From: Streptacidiphilus anmyonensis
Lineage (GTDB): Bacteria > Actinomycetota > Actinomycetes > Streptomycetales > Streptomycetaceae
Assembly (NCBI RefSeq): GCF_000787855.1
Contig: NZ_BBPQ01000031.1
Coordinates: 15,244 to 79,243 of the forward strand
DNA length: 64,000 nt
Direction of reading: 5' to 3'
Both the position numbers and the translations under genes were made by a program. Shown here piece after piece: positions 1-8,212 of the stretch. The notes beneath the pieces were generated by a model. The model made no database searches, was not told where the DNA came from, and saw only the letters and a list, made by a program, of their open reading frames with translations. The first letter of the stretch is position 1, and every line of letters begins with the position of its first letter.

Positions 1-100
1 CCCCCCCCCCGCCCTGCCCCGCCTCGCCCGCCGACGGTGGGCAGGCAAAACGGGCAAGGCCGGCGAGGCGGGTCGGCGCGGTACGCGTGCCCGGGGATCC

Positions 101-880
101 CTACATGGGGGTGGGCTTGATCATGGCGAACGGCGCGCCCTGCGGGTCGGCGACCACCGTCATGCGGCCGGCCATCATGTCGAACGGCGGGGCCAGCACC
201 GTGCCGTTGCGCTTGACCAGCGCGTCCACGGTGGAGTCCACGTCGTCGACGGCGAAGTAGGTCAGCCAGTGGGCGGGGGTGCCGGGCGGGTCGTTCGCGA
301 GCAGGCTGACACCGCCGACCGCGCGGCCGCCGACGCGCAGCTCCCAGTACGCGTCGGCGCCCTCCAGCGGCTCGATCTCGATGCCGAACGCCTCGCCGTA
401 GAACGCGGTGGCGGCGGGGACGTCGCTGGTGTGCAACTCGTTCCAGGTGAGCGCGCCGGCCTCGTTGACCACCTGGGCGCCGAAGAACTCGCCGGGCTGC
501 CAGACGCCGAAGACGGCGCCCTGCGGGTCGGCGGCGATCAGCATCCGGCCCAGGTTGCCGACGTCCACCACCGGGACGAGCAGCGTGCCGCCCGCCGAGA
601 CGATCGCCTCCTGGGTGGCCTGCGCGTCGGTGCTGGCCAGGTAGCTGGTCCACACGGTCGGCGGCTCCGGCATGCCCTCGGGCGCCATCGCCGGGCCGAT
701 GCCGGCCGCGGCCTTGCCGTTGAGCTCGCAGACCGCGTAGCCGCCGAACTCGGCCGGTCCCGGCTGGCCCTGCCAGCCGAACAGGTCGCGGTAGAAGTCC
801 AGCGCGGCCTGCTGGTCCTTGGCCATGAGGTCGACCCAGCACGGCGTGCCGGTCATGTACGGAGAGGTGACTTCGGGCAT
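101..880 (-). CDS. two-domain VOC (glyoxalase-like) protein
   Basis: The protein has 259 residues and two tandem vicinal-oxygen-chelate repeats. The first starts at the N-terminal segment PCWVDLMAKD and the second at LTWNELHTSD. Each repeat ends in an ADPQGA.F motif typical of glyoxalase/bleomycin-resistance folds. The family binds a divalent metal and includes isomerases, dioxygenases and drug-binding proteins; the substrate cannot be read from sequence. I chose the internal ATG at 880 because an AAGGAG-type ribosome site lies just upstream; a longer frame reaching 976 would run towards the neighbouring gene without one. The gene appears to stand alone. Confidence 0.85.
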   Translation of the reverse strand: MPEVTSPYMTGTPCWVDLMAKDQQAALDFYRDLFGWQGQPGPAEFGGYAVCELNGKAAAGIGPAMAPEGMPEPPTVWTSYLASTDAQATQEAIVSAGGTLLVPVVDVGNLGRMLIAADPQGAVFGVWQPGEFFGAQVVNEAGALTWNELHTSDVPAATAFYGEAFGIEIEPLEGADAYWELRVGGRAVGGVSLLANDPPGTPAHWLTYFAVDDVDSTVDALVKRNGTVLAPPFDMMAGRMTVVADPQGAPFAMIKPTPM

Positions 881-956
881 TCTCGCTCCTTCGGACAGGG
901 ATCTCCCGCACCGCAACCCTGGCCCGGCGGAGCGGAGTCGGCCAACCGACACGCCC

Positions 957-1676
957 TCACGGAGCAGGAATCGCACACCGGCGGGGTAGCGTGACCGTCC
1001 CGGGTCTGTGCTCGAAGGTGTGCATCACGAGCCACTCGTCCAGCTCGGGGTCGTAGAGGTTCTGCACGCCGAACTGGAGCACCTGCCAGAAGGTGCCGCG
1101 ATTGCCCTGGTCGACGTAGACGTCGCCGAGCGCGAGCGGGAGCCTCAGGAATTTGCCCGGAGGTAGTTTCGGTACGACCACTCCGACCCGCCAGTGGTTC
1201 ACATACCGGTTCGGGCTTCCCTGGAGGACCTCCCGTCCGACGAACCGCGCGCCGCTGAGCGCCTGGTTCAACGTGTCGAGGTCGAAGCCGGGAATCTGCG
1301 AGCACGGATGCTCGGTCAGGCCGGGCCACTTGTAGGTGAGCGTGTAGAGCCGGCCGTGGAAGATCAGGTTGGTGAACCAGATGGGATACTGCGGTCCGCC
1401 CGCGACCATCTGGCTGTCGCCGTCCCTCCCCTCCCAGGTGAACGGCACCGTGACGCCGAGGTCCCGGACGATCCACACGCCCTTGCCTCGGAAGTCCCGC
1501 GGCAGGCGCGGCGGCGGAGGCGTGCGTGGGTCGGGCCGATCCGCCGTCAGGGCGGCGGTCCGCTGGGCGGTGCCGGTCCGGGTCGCGGCCTGGGCCGACG
1601 GGAGCAGCGTCGAGACGGCGGCCATCGCTCCGGCGAGCGCCGTCGCCGTCGCCCGCCGCGTGAGTTTCCAGCGCAT
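957..1676 (-). CDS. secreted protein of unknown function
   Basis: The protein has 239 residues. A twin-arginine-like N terminus (KLTRRATATALAG) and a hydrophobic stretch ending in SAQAA are consistent with a signal peptide, so it is probably exported. The mature part is rich in Trp, Tyr and Phe and carries two Cys residues. I do not recognise the family. The ATG at 1676 is preceded by GAGGGAG at good spacing and is preferred over a GTG at 1688. It is followed on the same strand by the VOC gene after about 76 bases. Confidence 0.7.
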   Translation of the reverse strand: MRWKLTRRATATALAGAMAAVSTLLPSAQAATRTGTAQRTAALTADRPDPRTPPPPRLPRDFRGKGVWIVRDLGVTVPFTWEGRDGDSQMVAGGPQYPIWFTNLIFHGRLYTLTYKWPGLTEHPCSQIPGFDLDTLNQALSGARFVGREVLQGSPNRYVNHWRVGVVVPKLPPGKFLRLPLALGDVYVDQGNRGTFWQVLQFGVQNLYDPELDEWLVMHTFEHRPGTVTLPRRCAIPAP

Positions 1677-1905
1677 GGTCTCCCTCACGGATATGCCGTC
1701 AGAATGCCAGCCATCTCTATCAGATGACGGACGAGAAAGCCTTCAGGCGAGCCGGGAACCGAATTCCGGCAGCCCCTTTCCCCCGTACGGCGGGCGGCCT
1801 GCGGGCGGCGCCCCGCGAACGCGGACGACACGCCGCCGCAACACTGCTCTCAAGATCCGGACGGACGTTGACCGGCCGCCTTCCGTGCCTGCTAGCCTCC
1901 CGGCC

Positions 1906-1989
1906 ATGCAGCAGCGCCGAATCGCCTTGACCACGCGGGGTCACATCGACCTCCTGCGGGTCTGTTCCGCTGCCTGTCGCGCCTGCTGA
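1906..1989 (+). CDS. 27-residue Cys-rich leader peptide
   Basis: This short frame encodes a 27-residue peptide containing LTTRGHIDLLRV followed by a tail with three Cys codons (VCSAACRAC). It matches the pattern I know for actinobacterial putative leader peptides (LTxRxHIDLxRVxSAxCR), which usually precede sulfur-assimilation and cysteine genes and are thought to sense Cys-tRNA supply by attenuation. Here the next gene, 188 bases downstream on the same strand, is an arylsulfotransferase-like secreted protein. That suggests sulfur-responsive control, which is inference. The intervening 1990-2177 region is GC-rich and could fold, but I cannot assign a definite attenuator. Confidence 0.75.
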   Translation: MQQRRIALTTRGHIDLLRVCSAACRAC

Positions 1990-2177
1990 GCACCCGCGAC
2001 ATCGCCTTCACCCTGGCCCGCGTCTTCGCCTTGGCCTTCGCCATCGCCCTCGCTATGGCCTTTGCCTGACGTTCCACCAACCGCCGCTTGTTGAGGCCCC
2101 GCCGCGCCTGCGCGCGCCCGCCTCGCAGCGGTGATCGCTCCTGCCTGCCCGCCACGCATCCGATGAGGACTTCTCCC

Positions 2178-3428
2178 ATGCCCCAGAACCGCTGGACCGT
2201 ACGCGCCCTGACGGCCGCCGCCGCGACCGCCGCCCTCGCGGGCGTCCTGCCCGCGTCCGCCTCCGCGTCGGTGCCCGCCGCCGCGCGGGCGGCGGCGTCC
2301 ACGACGCCCGTGCTCCCGTCCCTGACCGTCCTGACCGACAAGCCCGGCGCCGGCGCGGCCCTGGGCGGCGACCTGTTCGTCGCGCCCTCCTCCGCCGATC
2401 CGGCCTACGCCAGCGGGGTGGAGATCCTCAGCCCGGACGCCCGCAAGGTCGTGTGGTCGCACGCCGTTCCCGCGGGCCAGGAGGCGGCGGACTTCCGCAA
2501 GCAGACCTACCGCGGACGCCCTGTCCTCACCTGGTGGCAGGGCACCGGCCTCGGCGGCCTGAGCCAGGGCGTCGACTACGTCTACGACGACCACTACCGG
2601 AAGGTCGCCGAGGTCCGGGCCGGGAACGGCTACTCCGCCGACGGACACGAGTTCCTCATCACCGCGGACGACACCGCGCTGATCCTCGCCTACAAGGAGA
2701 CGACCGCCGACCTCCGCTCCCTCGGCGGCCCGGCGGACCAGAAGGTCATCGACGGCGTGGTCCAGGAGATAGACATCCGCACCGGCAAGGTCCTCTTCCA
2801 GTGGAGCGCCGCCGACCACGTCCCCTACGCCCAGAGCGAGCAGCCGCTGCCTGCCTCCGCGGCCACGCCGTGGGACTGGTTCCACGTCAACGCGGTCAAG
2901 CAGGACACCGACGGCAGCCTGCTCGTCGACGCGCGCAACACCTGGACCACCTACGACGTCTCCCGTCGCACCGGCGTGATCCGCTGGCAGCTGGGCGGCA
3001 AGGCGAGCTCGTTCAAGCTGACCGCCGCCCCGGGTCAGCACCTCAACACGGCCCACACCCTCTTCGCCTGGCAGCACGACCCCGAGCCGCTCGGCCACGG
3101 CCTGTACAGCGTCTTCGACAACGAGTCGGCGGGCATCGCCAACACCGGCACGGGCACGCTCTCCGAGCTCCCCTACAGCCGGGTGGACACCGTCCGCCTG
3201 GACCCGCGCACGCACACCGCGACCCTGGTCCGCTCCGTCGCGCAACCGTCCGGGCTCAGCGCCTCGTCCCAGGGCAACGCCCAGACGTTGCGCGACGGCG
3301 GGCTGGTCGTCGGCTGGGGTTCGCTGCCGTACGTCTCGGAGTTCGGACCGTCCGGCTCGCTGCTGTTCAACGCCGAGTTCCCGGCCGGGGTGAACACCTA
3401 CCGCGCATACCGCTTCGCCTGGAAGTGA
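2178..3428 (+). CDS. secreted arylsulfotransferase-like protein
   Basis: The protein has 416 residues, with a signal peptide of about 35 residues ending near PASASAS. The body looks like the Arylsulfotran_2/ASST-like beta-propeller family: repeated Trp-ended blades, VQEIDIRTGKVLFQW, the WDWFHVNAV segment and a later LNTAHTLFAWQHD segment, whose His residues match conserved positions of the family. Related enzymes transfer sulfate between phenolic esters and phenols, but many bacterial members are untested. The ATG at 2178 has GAGGA about eight bases upstream; an in-frame ATG at 2163 is an alternative. It sits downstream of a Cys-rich leader peptide and is followed by a palindromic terminator. 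Confidence 0.8.
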   Translation: MPQNRWTVRALTAAAATAALAGVLPASASASVPAAARAAASTTPVLPSLTVLTDKPGAGAALGGDLFVAPSSADPAYASGVEILSPDARKVVWSHAVPAGQEAADFRKQTYRGRPVLTWWQGTGLGGLSQGVDYVYDDHYRKVAEVRAGNGYSADGHEFLITADDTALILAYKETTADLRSLGGPADQKVIDGVVQEIDIRTGKVLFQWSAADHVPYAQSEQPLPASAATPWDWFHVNAVKQDTDGSLLVDARNTWTTYDVSRRTGVIRWQLGGKASSFKLTAAPGQHLNTAHTLFAWQHDPEPLGHGLYSVFDNESAGIANTGTGTLSELPYSRVDTVRLDPRTHTATLVRSVAQPSGLSASSQGNAQTLRDGGLVVGWGSLPYVSEFGPSGSLLFNAEFPAGVNTYRAYRFAWK

Positions 3429-3433
3429 CGCAG

Positions 3434-3453
3434 GGCGCTGCCGCGGCAGCGCC
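3434..3453 (+). terminator. palindromic hairpin after arylsulfotransferase gene
   Basis: A perfect 20-base palindrome starts five bases after the TGA and can fold with a 7-bp stem (GGCGCTG/CAGCGCC). There is no clear T-run, as is common in Streptomyces terminators. Confidence 0.55.
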
Positions 3454-3567
3454 GGCGGGCACCCGACCGGGAGGGCTCCGGATCCACTCGTTCACCCGCA
3501 CGGGGCAGCGCTCCCGTGCAGGTGAGCGGGGGTGCGTCCCGGTCCGGGACGGCGCAGAGTGGGGGGC

Positions 3568-4743
3568 ATGGATGTGCGGGATCGGTGGCCGAGGGACCGG
3601 GGGCTCGGGCGGAGGAACTGGCCGCTGCTGCTCATCCCGCTGGCGCTGATCGTGCTGATCACCGTGGTCGGCATCCGCTCCCCCGCGGACGTCCATCTCG
3701 GTCCGCTGCTGGTGATCGCCCCGGCGGTGACCCTCTCCTTCGCCGGCCCGAAGACCACGGCCGCGATCGGCGCCCTGGCGGTGGCGGCGCACGTGATCAT
3801 CGCGGTCTTCCACGGCGGGCTCACCACCAGCAACCACGTGGCGCAGATCGGCGGACTCGCGGTGCTCTCGGCGCTCATCGTGCTCTTCGCGGTGGTGCGC
3901 GACCGCCACAGTCGGCAGCTGGCGAGAGCGCAGTCGGTCGCCGAGGCCGCCCAGCAGGCCCTGCTGCGACCGCTGCCCGAGCGGATCGGGCCGCTTCAGA
4001 TCGCCACCGTGTACCTCGCCGCCGAGGACGAGACCCACATCGGTGGCGACCTGTTCACCGCGACCCGCACGGACGCCACCGGTGCCGACGCAGGGACCCG
4101 GATCATGATCGGCGACGTGCGCGGCAAGGGCCTGGCCGCTGTCGGCGAGGCCGCCCTGCTGCTGAGAGCGTTCCGGCTGGTCGCCGCGAGCTGTCGCGAC
4201 CTGGCCGACCTCGCCGGAATCCTCGACCGTCACGTGGACCGGTACCTGGTCGACTTCGCGGACAGCGGCGACGAGACGGGCGAGCACTTCGTCACCGCGC
4301 TGCTGCTGGAGATCCCGGACGACGGGCCGGTGGCACGGCTGACGAACTGTGGGCACCCGCCGCCGCTCGTGCTGCGGGCGGACGGCGTCACGCCGCTGGA
4401 CGGCGCCGAGCCGGCGCCGCCGCTCGGCGTCCAGTCGAGGGTCGGCGGTGCGCACACCGACTGGGCCTTCCCCTTCCTCGGCGACGACACCCTGCTGCTC
4501 TACACGGACGGCGTAACCGAGGCGCGGAACGGCGACGGCACCTTCTATCCGCTCCCCGAGCGCGCCGCCCGCTGGACGGCCGCCACCCCGGAGGCTCTCG
4601 TCGAACACCTGCGCCGGGACCTCCTCGCCTACTGCGGAGGCCGGTTGGGGGACGACGCCGCGTTGCTCGCCGTCAGACGCGCGTCGACGCCTGCGGCGGA
4701 CGAGCCACCGGCGTCCTCCGTCGGGGACGGCGCCGAGGCATGA
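3568..4743 (+). CDS. membrane PP2C-type (SpoIIE family) Ser/Thr phosphatase
   Basis: The protein has 391 residues. The N-terminal third has about three or four membrane segments (LLLIPLALIVLITVVGI onward). A short linker leads to a SpoIIE/RsbU-type PP2C catalytic domain. Metal-binding motifs are visible: HIGGDLF, IGDVRGKGLAA, NCGHPPP, LLLYTDGVTEAR and GDDAALL. Such enzymes dephosphorylate anti-anti-sigma factors or related regulators. There is no sensor PAS or GAF domain, so the input may be the membrane part. No anti-sigma partner is adjacent. The start at ATG 3568 is favoured by homology, but its ribosome site is weak and a GTG upstream at 3532 is possible. Confidence 0.9.
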   Translation: MDVRDRWPRDRGLGRRNWPLLLIPLALIVLITVVGIRSPADVHLGPLLVIAPAVTLSFAGPKTTAAIGALAVAAHVIIAVFHGGLTTSNHVAQIGGLAVLSALIVLFAVVRDRHSRQLARAQSVAEAAQQALLRPLPERIGPLQIATVYLAAEDETHIGGDLFTATRTDATGADAGTRIMIGDVRGKGLAAVGEAALLLRAFRLVAASCRDLADLAGILDRHVDRYLVDFADSGDETGEHFVTALLLEIPDDGPVARLTNCGHPPPLVLRADGVTPLDGAEPAPPLGVQSRVGGAHTDWAFPFLGDDTLLLYTDGVTEARNGDGTFYPLPERAARWTAATPEALVEHLRRDLLAYCGGRLGDDAALLAVRRASTPAADEPPASSVGDGAEA

Positions 4744-4778
4744 GACGGGGCTCGGAGCCGGTCCGGCCCGCGAGAGCC

Positions 4779-4798
4779 CGATTCGTTCCGATTCGTTC
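4779..4798. repeat. tandem 10-base direct repeat
   Basis: Two exact copies of CGATTCGTTC lie head to tail about 180 bases upstream of the cold-shock gene. They could be a regulator half-site pair or chance. Confidence 0.5.
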
Positions 4799-4979
4799 GC
4801 ATGGACGCAGGGCGCTGCGAAGATGTGACCCGCCCCCCAGAGACACCGGCAGGTGGCACAGCGTAACGTGATCACTTGAATTCGTCGTCCGCCGTACCGC
4901 TTCACCCGCTGTTCGAGGACGCGACCACCAAAGCGGCATCCACCATCCGGGTGCCGCCCGTCCCGAATGGGAGATCAGT

Positions 4980-5183
4980 ATGGCTCAGGGCACCGTGAAG
5001 TGGTTCAACTCCGAGAAGGGCTTCGGCTTCATCGAGCAGGCCGGCGGCGGCCCGGACGTCTTCGCCCACTACTCCGCGATCCAGGGCAACGGCTACCGTG
5101 AGCTCGTCGAGGGTGAGACCGTGACGTTCGACGTCGAGCAGGGCCAGAAGGGCCCGCAGGCCGCGAACATCGTCCGCGGCTGA
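4980..5183 (+). CDS. cold-shock domain protein (CspA family)
   Basis: The 67-residue protein is a complete cold-shock domain. RNP1 (KGFGFI, residues 13-18) and RNP2 (VFAHYS, residues 27-32) are intact. It should bind single-stranded RNA and DNA as an RNA chaperone. The length is standard and the ATG follows a GGGAGATC ribosome site. The roughly 235 bases between the upstream phosphatase gene and this start would allow the long 5' leader typical of csp mRNAs. A strong hairpin follows the stop. Confidence 0.97.
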   Translation: MAQGTVKWFNSEKGFGFIEQAGGGPDVFAHYSAIQGNGYRELVEGETVTFDVEQGQKGPQAANIVRG

Positions 5184-5198
5184 CCTGGCAGTGCCAAA

Positions 5199-5233
5199 GG
5201 CCCCGCCGCCCACGTCCTGTGGGCGGCGGGGCC
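5199..5233. terminator. strong bidirectional terminator
   Basis: A perfect 15-bp stem (left arm 5199-5213, right arm 5219-5233) with a 5-base loop lies between the convergent cold-shock and lectin genes and can serve both. Confidence 0.85.
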
Positions 5234-5261
5234 GACGCATGTGCACCCGGGTGACCTCGTG

Positions 5262-5753
5262 TCAGGTGTTGCTGTCCCACCTCGGCGCGCCGTTGCAGGC
5301 GGTCGTGTGCGGGACCGGGGCGTAGATGACCAGGTTCCCGTCGGTCTGGAAGCAGAGGTAGTAGGTGGCGCCCGGATTGCCCCCGGTGCCGGAGTTCCAC
5401 AGCGGCGTGGAGCCCTGGTAGACGACGAGGTTCCCGTCGGTCTGCATGATCGCGAAGGCGCCCGGGTGGCCTTCGGTCTGGGTGTTCCACAACGGGTTGC
5501 CGTTGACGTCGTAGATCACCAGGTTGCCGTCGGTCTGCATGGTGAGCTGGTACTCCCCCACGCACCAGCGCACGCCGCCGCCGAAGGTGCTGCCGGGGGC
5601 CCACGCCTTGTCGGCGGTCAGGCCCACCTGGCAGGGGACCCAGGCGTCGTGCGGGGCGACGGCCGCGGAGGCTGAGGCGGAGGTGGGGCCGAAGGCCGCC
5701 GCGGCGGCAAGGACGGTTGCGGCGAGCCGTGCGGCTGCCAGACGGGATCACAT
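5262..5753 (-). pseudogene. secreted bulb-type lectin with in-frame stop at codon 2
   Basis: The mature region is a single bulb-type (monocot mannose-binding, B_lectin) domain. Three MQTDGNLVIY-like repeats are visible, containing the QxDxNxVxY sugar-binding signature. Upstream and in the same frame lies a good signal peptide (RLAAARLAATVLAAAAAFG, ending near SASAA). The only ATG with a ribosome site (GGAAGG, eight bases upstream) is at 5753, and its second codon is TGA (5750-5748). A single change to TCA would restore one frame of 163 codons. Otherwise translation could begin only at a GTG at 5627, which removes the signal peptide. I therefore call it probably inactivated or mis-sequenced. 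CTG initiation inside the signal region cannot be excluded. Confidence 0.6.
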
Positions 5754-5925
5754 GGGCTGAACCTTCCGAGTCGATGAATCAACGGTCAGGAAGTGCTCGT
5801 AGCCGTGCATACCCCCGCCGTTCGGGGGCGTGACCACCGTATCCCAGGCGCACATGTCCATGCCATATGACAAAAGCACGATCGGCCGATGACGCGGCCC
5901 CGCCGACCTGGGGACCACCGCTCCG

Positions 5926-6666
5926 TCAGGACGGGGCGAGCACGCAGAACTCGTGTCCTTCCGGGTCGACCAGACAGGTCCACGAGGCGTCGCCCTGTCC
6001 GACGTCGAGATCGGCTGCCCCGAGCGCCCGCAGGCGCGCGACCTCTGCTGCCGTGTCGTCACCGGGGTAGGGCAGCAGGTCGAGATGGACGCGGTCCGGC
6101 ACGGTCTTCACGTCGGGCGTGCGGAGGAACTCCAGGTACGGACCGCCACCGTGCGCGGAGCGCAGCGAGGCGAAGTCGTCGTCCACCTCGTGCACGGTCC
6201 AGTCCGTCGCCTCGCTCCAGAACCGGGCCATGGCGCGTGGATCGGCGCAGTCCACCAGCACGGCGGCGATCGGCCCGGTGTCCCGGTAGACCTCACGGGG
6301 CTCCAGCACACAGAACTCGTTGCCCTCGGGATCGGCGAGCACCGTCCACGGCACGTCGCCCTGGCCCACGTCGACGGGCGTGGCGCCGAGCGTCAGCAGC
6401 CGCGCGACCAACTCCGCCTGATGCGCCTCGGAGGTCGTGGCGAGGTCGAGGTGCGTCCGGTTCTTCGTCGCCGTCTTGGCCTCCGGCACGGGCACGAGAT
6501 CGATGCCGAGGCCCACCGGATCCGGCCAGACGAGCCCGCCGGCGGGTCCGACGTAGGTGGTCACGCCGGGGCTGTACGCATGCCAGCCGAGCGCCTCCGC
6601 CCAGAACCGGCCGACCGCCGAGGGGTCGACAGCCTTGATGATCACGTGCACGGGTCGCAGCGCCAT
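5926..6666 (-). CDS. two-domain VOC (Glyoxalase_6-like) protein
   Basis: The protein has 246 residues and two similar halves. Each ends in a motif pair of the form VDVGQGD..W..L.DPEG.EFCVL (first copy near residue 110, second near residue 235), which is characteristic of the small glyoxalase-like VOC subfamily common in Streptomyces. Function is not predictable beyond metal or ligand binding. The ATG at 6666 begins a protein matching the usual family N terminus (MALRPVHVIIKAVDP), with AGGA upstream. It is monocistronic as far as I can see. Confidence 0.85.
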   Translation of the reverse strand: MALRPVHVIIKAVDPSAVGRFWAEALGWHAYSPGVTTYVGPAGGLVWPDPVGLGIDLVPVPEAKTATKNRTHLDLATTSEAHQAELVARLLTLGATPVDVGQGDVPWTVLADPEGNEFCVLEPREVYRDTGPIAAVLVDCADPRAMARFWSEATDWTVHEVDDDFASLRSAHGGGPYLEFLRTPDVKTVPDRVHLDLLPYPGDDTAAEVARLRALGAADLDVGQGDASWTCLVDPEGHEFCVLAPS

Positions 6667-6823
6667 GCCCGCGATCCTATGCACCCGCACGCCCTACGAC
6701 GACCCAGACTCCTACCGGCGGAACCACCCGCCGCGCGCAGAGTCGATTCGCTGGTCAGGTCCCGAGGTCGCCGTCGGATGACGGTGAGTCGAACATGCGA
6801 ACATCTGGGGCGACGTTGGAAGA

Positions 6824-7291
6824 GTGCAGTGGGGGATGTGCGGGATGCGATTGTTTTCGGGACCCTGGGGCGAGCTTCGTGTGTTCACGGACGAGCCTCT
6901 CCCGCACTCGGCGATGGGCATGGCCGAGGTTCCCGCGCGGTTCGGTGCCAGGTTCAGGCCAGCGCTTCTGCGCCACTTCCTGTTCCTGCGGCGGCAGGGG
7001 CGGCCGGCCGCCCCCTACCTGGCGGTGTGGCCCGAAGGGGTGGTCCTTCCTGATCTGACCGAGGGGGTGACGGAACCGGCGGACGATCTGGCGGGCGTGG
7101 TGCTCGCCGAGGTCATGCGGCACACGTGCTTTGTCTGCAACGCCTGGTTCGAGGTGATCCGCGCTGAGGTGGCGATCCCCGTCCTGGGGGGCAATCTTGC
7201 TCAACATCGGATCGTCAGCGGGTGCCCCGCCTGCGGCAGCGACTCCGGAGCGTCCCGGATCTACGGCCTCGCCCTGTCGCCGTTGCCCTGA
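6824..7291 (+). CDS. unknown protein with two CxxC motifs
   Basis: This 155-residue protein is one I do not recognise. The C-terminal part holds CFVC (about residue 103) and CPAC (about residue 136), a spacing consistent with a zinc ribbon. The N-terminal part is basic and aromatic. The start is uncertain: GTG at 6824 gives the full frame, while ATG at 6845 has a G-rich stretch at better ribosome-site distance and would remove seven residues. It is not coupled to its neighbours. Confidence 0.55.
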   Translation: MQWGMCGMRLFSGPWGELRVFTDEPLPHSAMGMAEVPARFGARFRPALLRHFLFLRRQGRPAAPYLAVWPEGVVLPDLTEGVTEPADDLAGVVLAEVMRHTCFVCNAWFEVIRAEVAIPVLGGNLAQHRIVSGCPACGSDSGASRIYGLALSPLP

Positions 7292-7460
7292 CGGGCGCCC
7301 GGTCGGCGCCCCCAGAAAGGCGTGGGCCGCGGTCGTGTCCGTGGCCGCATCGGGTTGCACCTGGCGGCGACTCCCGCCAGTGTCCGGGCCATGCTGGCAG
7401 ACGGTCTACCGGCGCTCCGACCAGCACGGCGGACCGACTGCCGTGGGCCAAGAGGCACCG

Positions 7461-7973
7461 TCACGAACCGGCGTCGAGCCCCACCAGGAGACAGGCGACC
7501 TCGAGTCCCGTGGTGAGGTACTGCTCGAAGGTGCGGTTGTGGAGCGCCCAGGGTGAGCGGTTCTGCCGGATGAGGTCGACGGCCCCGGCGGCATCGTGCC
7601 CGAGCTCGACCAGGGCCTGACCGACGACCAGGCCCGAACGGTTGTAGCCGGACCGGCAGCGGACGAGGACGGTGCGCTCGCTCCGGACCGCTGCCGCGAC
7701 GGTCGTCGCGGCCTGCTGGACCGAGCGGATCTGCGTCGAGGTGAGTGGACCGTCCGGGATCTCGTGGACCAGATGGTCGACACGCGGGTGGGGTCCGTGG
7801 CCGTCCCGGGTGAACAGGCTGACGACCAGGTCGAACTGGGCGTCGACCACGGCGGGCCGCAGCCCGCCCTCGGCGTCGGCCCAGAAGTGCCCGCCCATCC
7901 AGAGCCGGGGCCTGATCTCGTTCCATGGCGACTGGGGCTCGGGCACACCGGGGTGCTTCTGACGCGTCTTCAC
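7461..7973 (-). CDS. dual-specificity/tyrosine protein phosphatase-like protein
   Basis: The protein has 170 residues. The P-loop CRSGYNR (Cys106 to Arg112, CX5R) followed by SG marks a cysteine-dependent phosphatase. An upstream Asp in EIPDGPLT is a plausible general acid. The fold family removes phosphate from tyrosine, Ser/Thr or other substrates. The GTG at 7973 is chosen because GAGGAG lies six bases upstream; the frame is open further to 8120 but has no comparable site. The FAD monooxygenase is transcribed divergently. Confidence 0.8.
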   Translation of the reverse strand: MKTRQKHPGVPEPQSPWNEIRPRLWMGGHFWADAEGGLRPAVVDAQFDLVVSLFTRDGHGPHPRVDHLVHEIPDGPLTSTQIRSVQQAATTVAAAVRSERTVLVRCRSGYNRSGLVVGQALVELGHDAAGAVDLIRQNRSPWALHNRTFEQYLTTGLEVACLLVGLDAGS

Positions 7974-8138
7974 CTTCGCTCCTCTCCCCAGCCAGGCAAC
8001 GACGCGTCGGGAAGCCCGGTTCCCGCGCGACACGGCCGCGGCTGCGTGACGCGGGCGGCGATCGGCGGGATCTTCGGTGGGGTGTGACAGCGGTGGGAGC
8101 GGGGACGTCCTCCCTGCCACTTCAAACGTACAGCTCGT

Positions 8139-8162
8139 GGGGGCCCTTGCGGCAAGGCCCCC
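8139..8162. other. stem-loop between divergent genes
   Basis: A G-rich arm (8139-8149) pairs with a C-rich arm (8153-8162) around a 3-base loop, with one bulged C. It lies about 50 bases before the monooxygenase start, so it may be in that gene's 5' untranslated region. Confidence 0.4.
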
Positions 8163-8212
8163 CTGGTGGCGCAGACTCCTGCGGTCGTGCCCGACGCCGA
8201 CGAAGGGCCGGA

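Noticed and set aside
1..100. C-rich left edge as a possible terminator
   Set aside because: CCCGCCTCGCC and GGCGAGGCGGG can pair but with a loop of over 30 bases; the neighbouring gene beyond the window is unknown.
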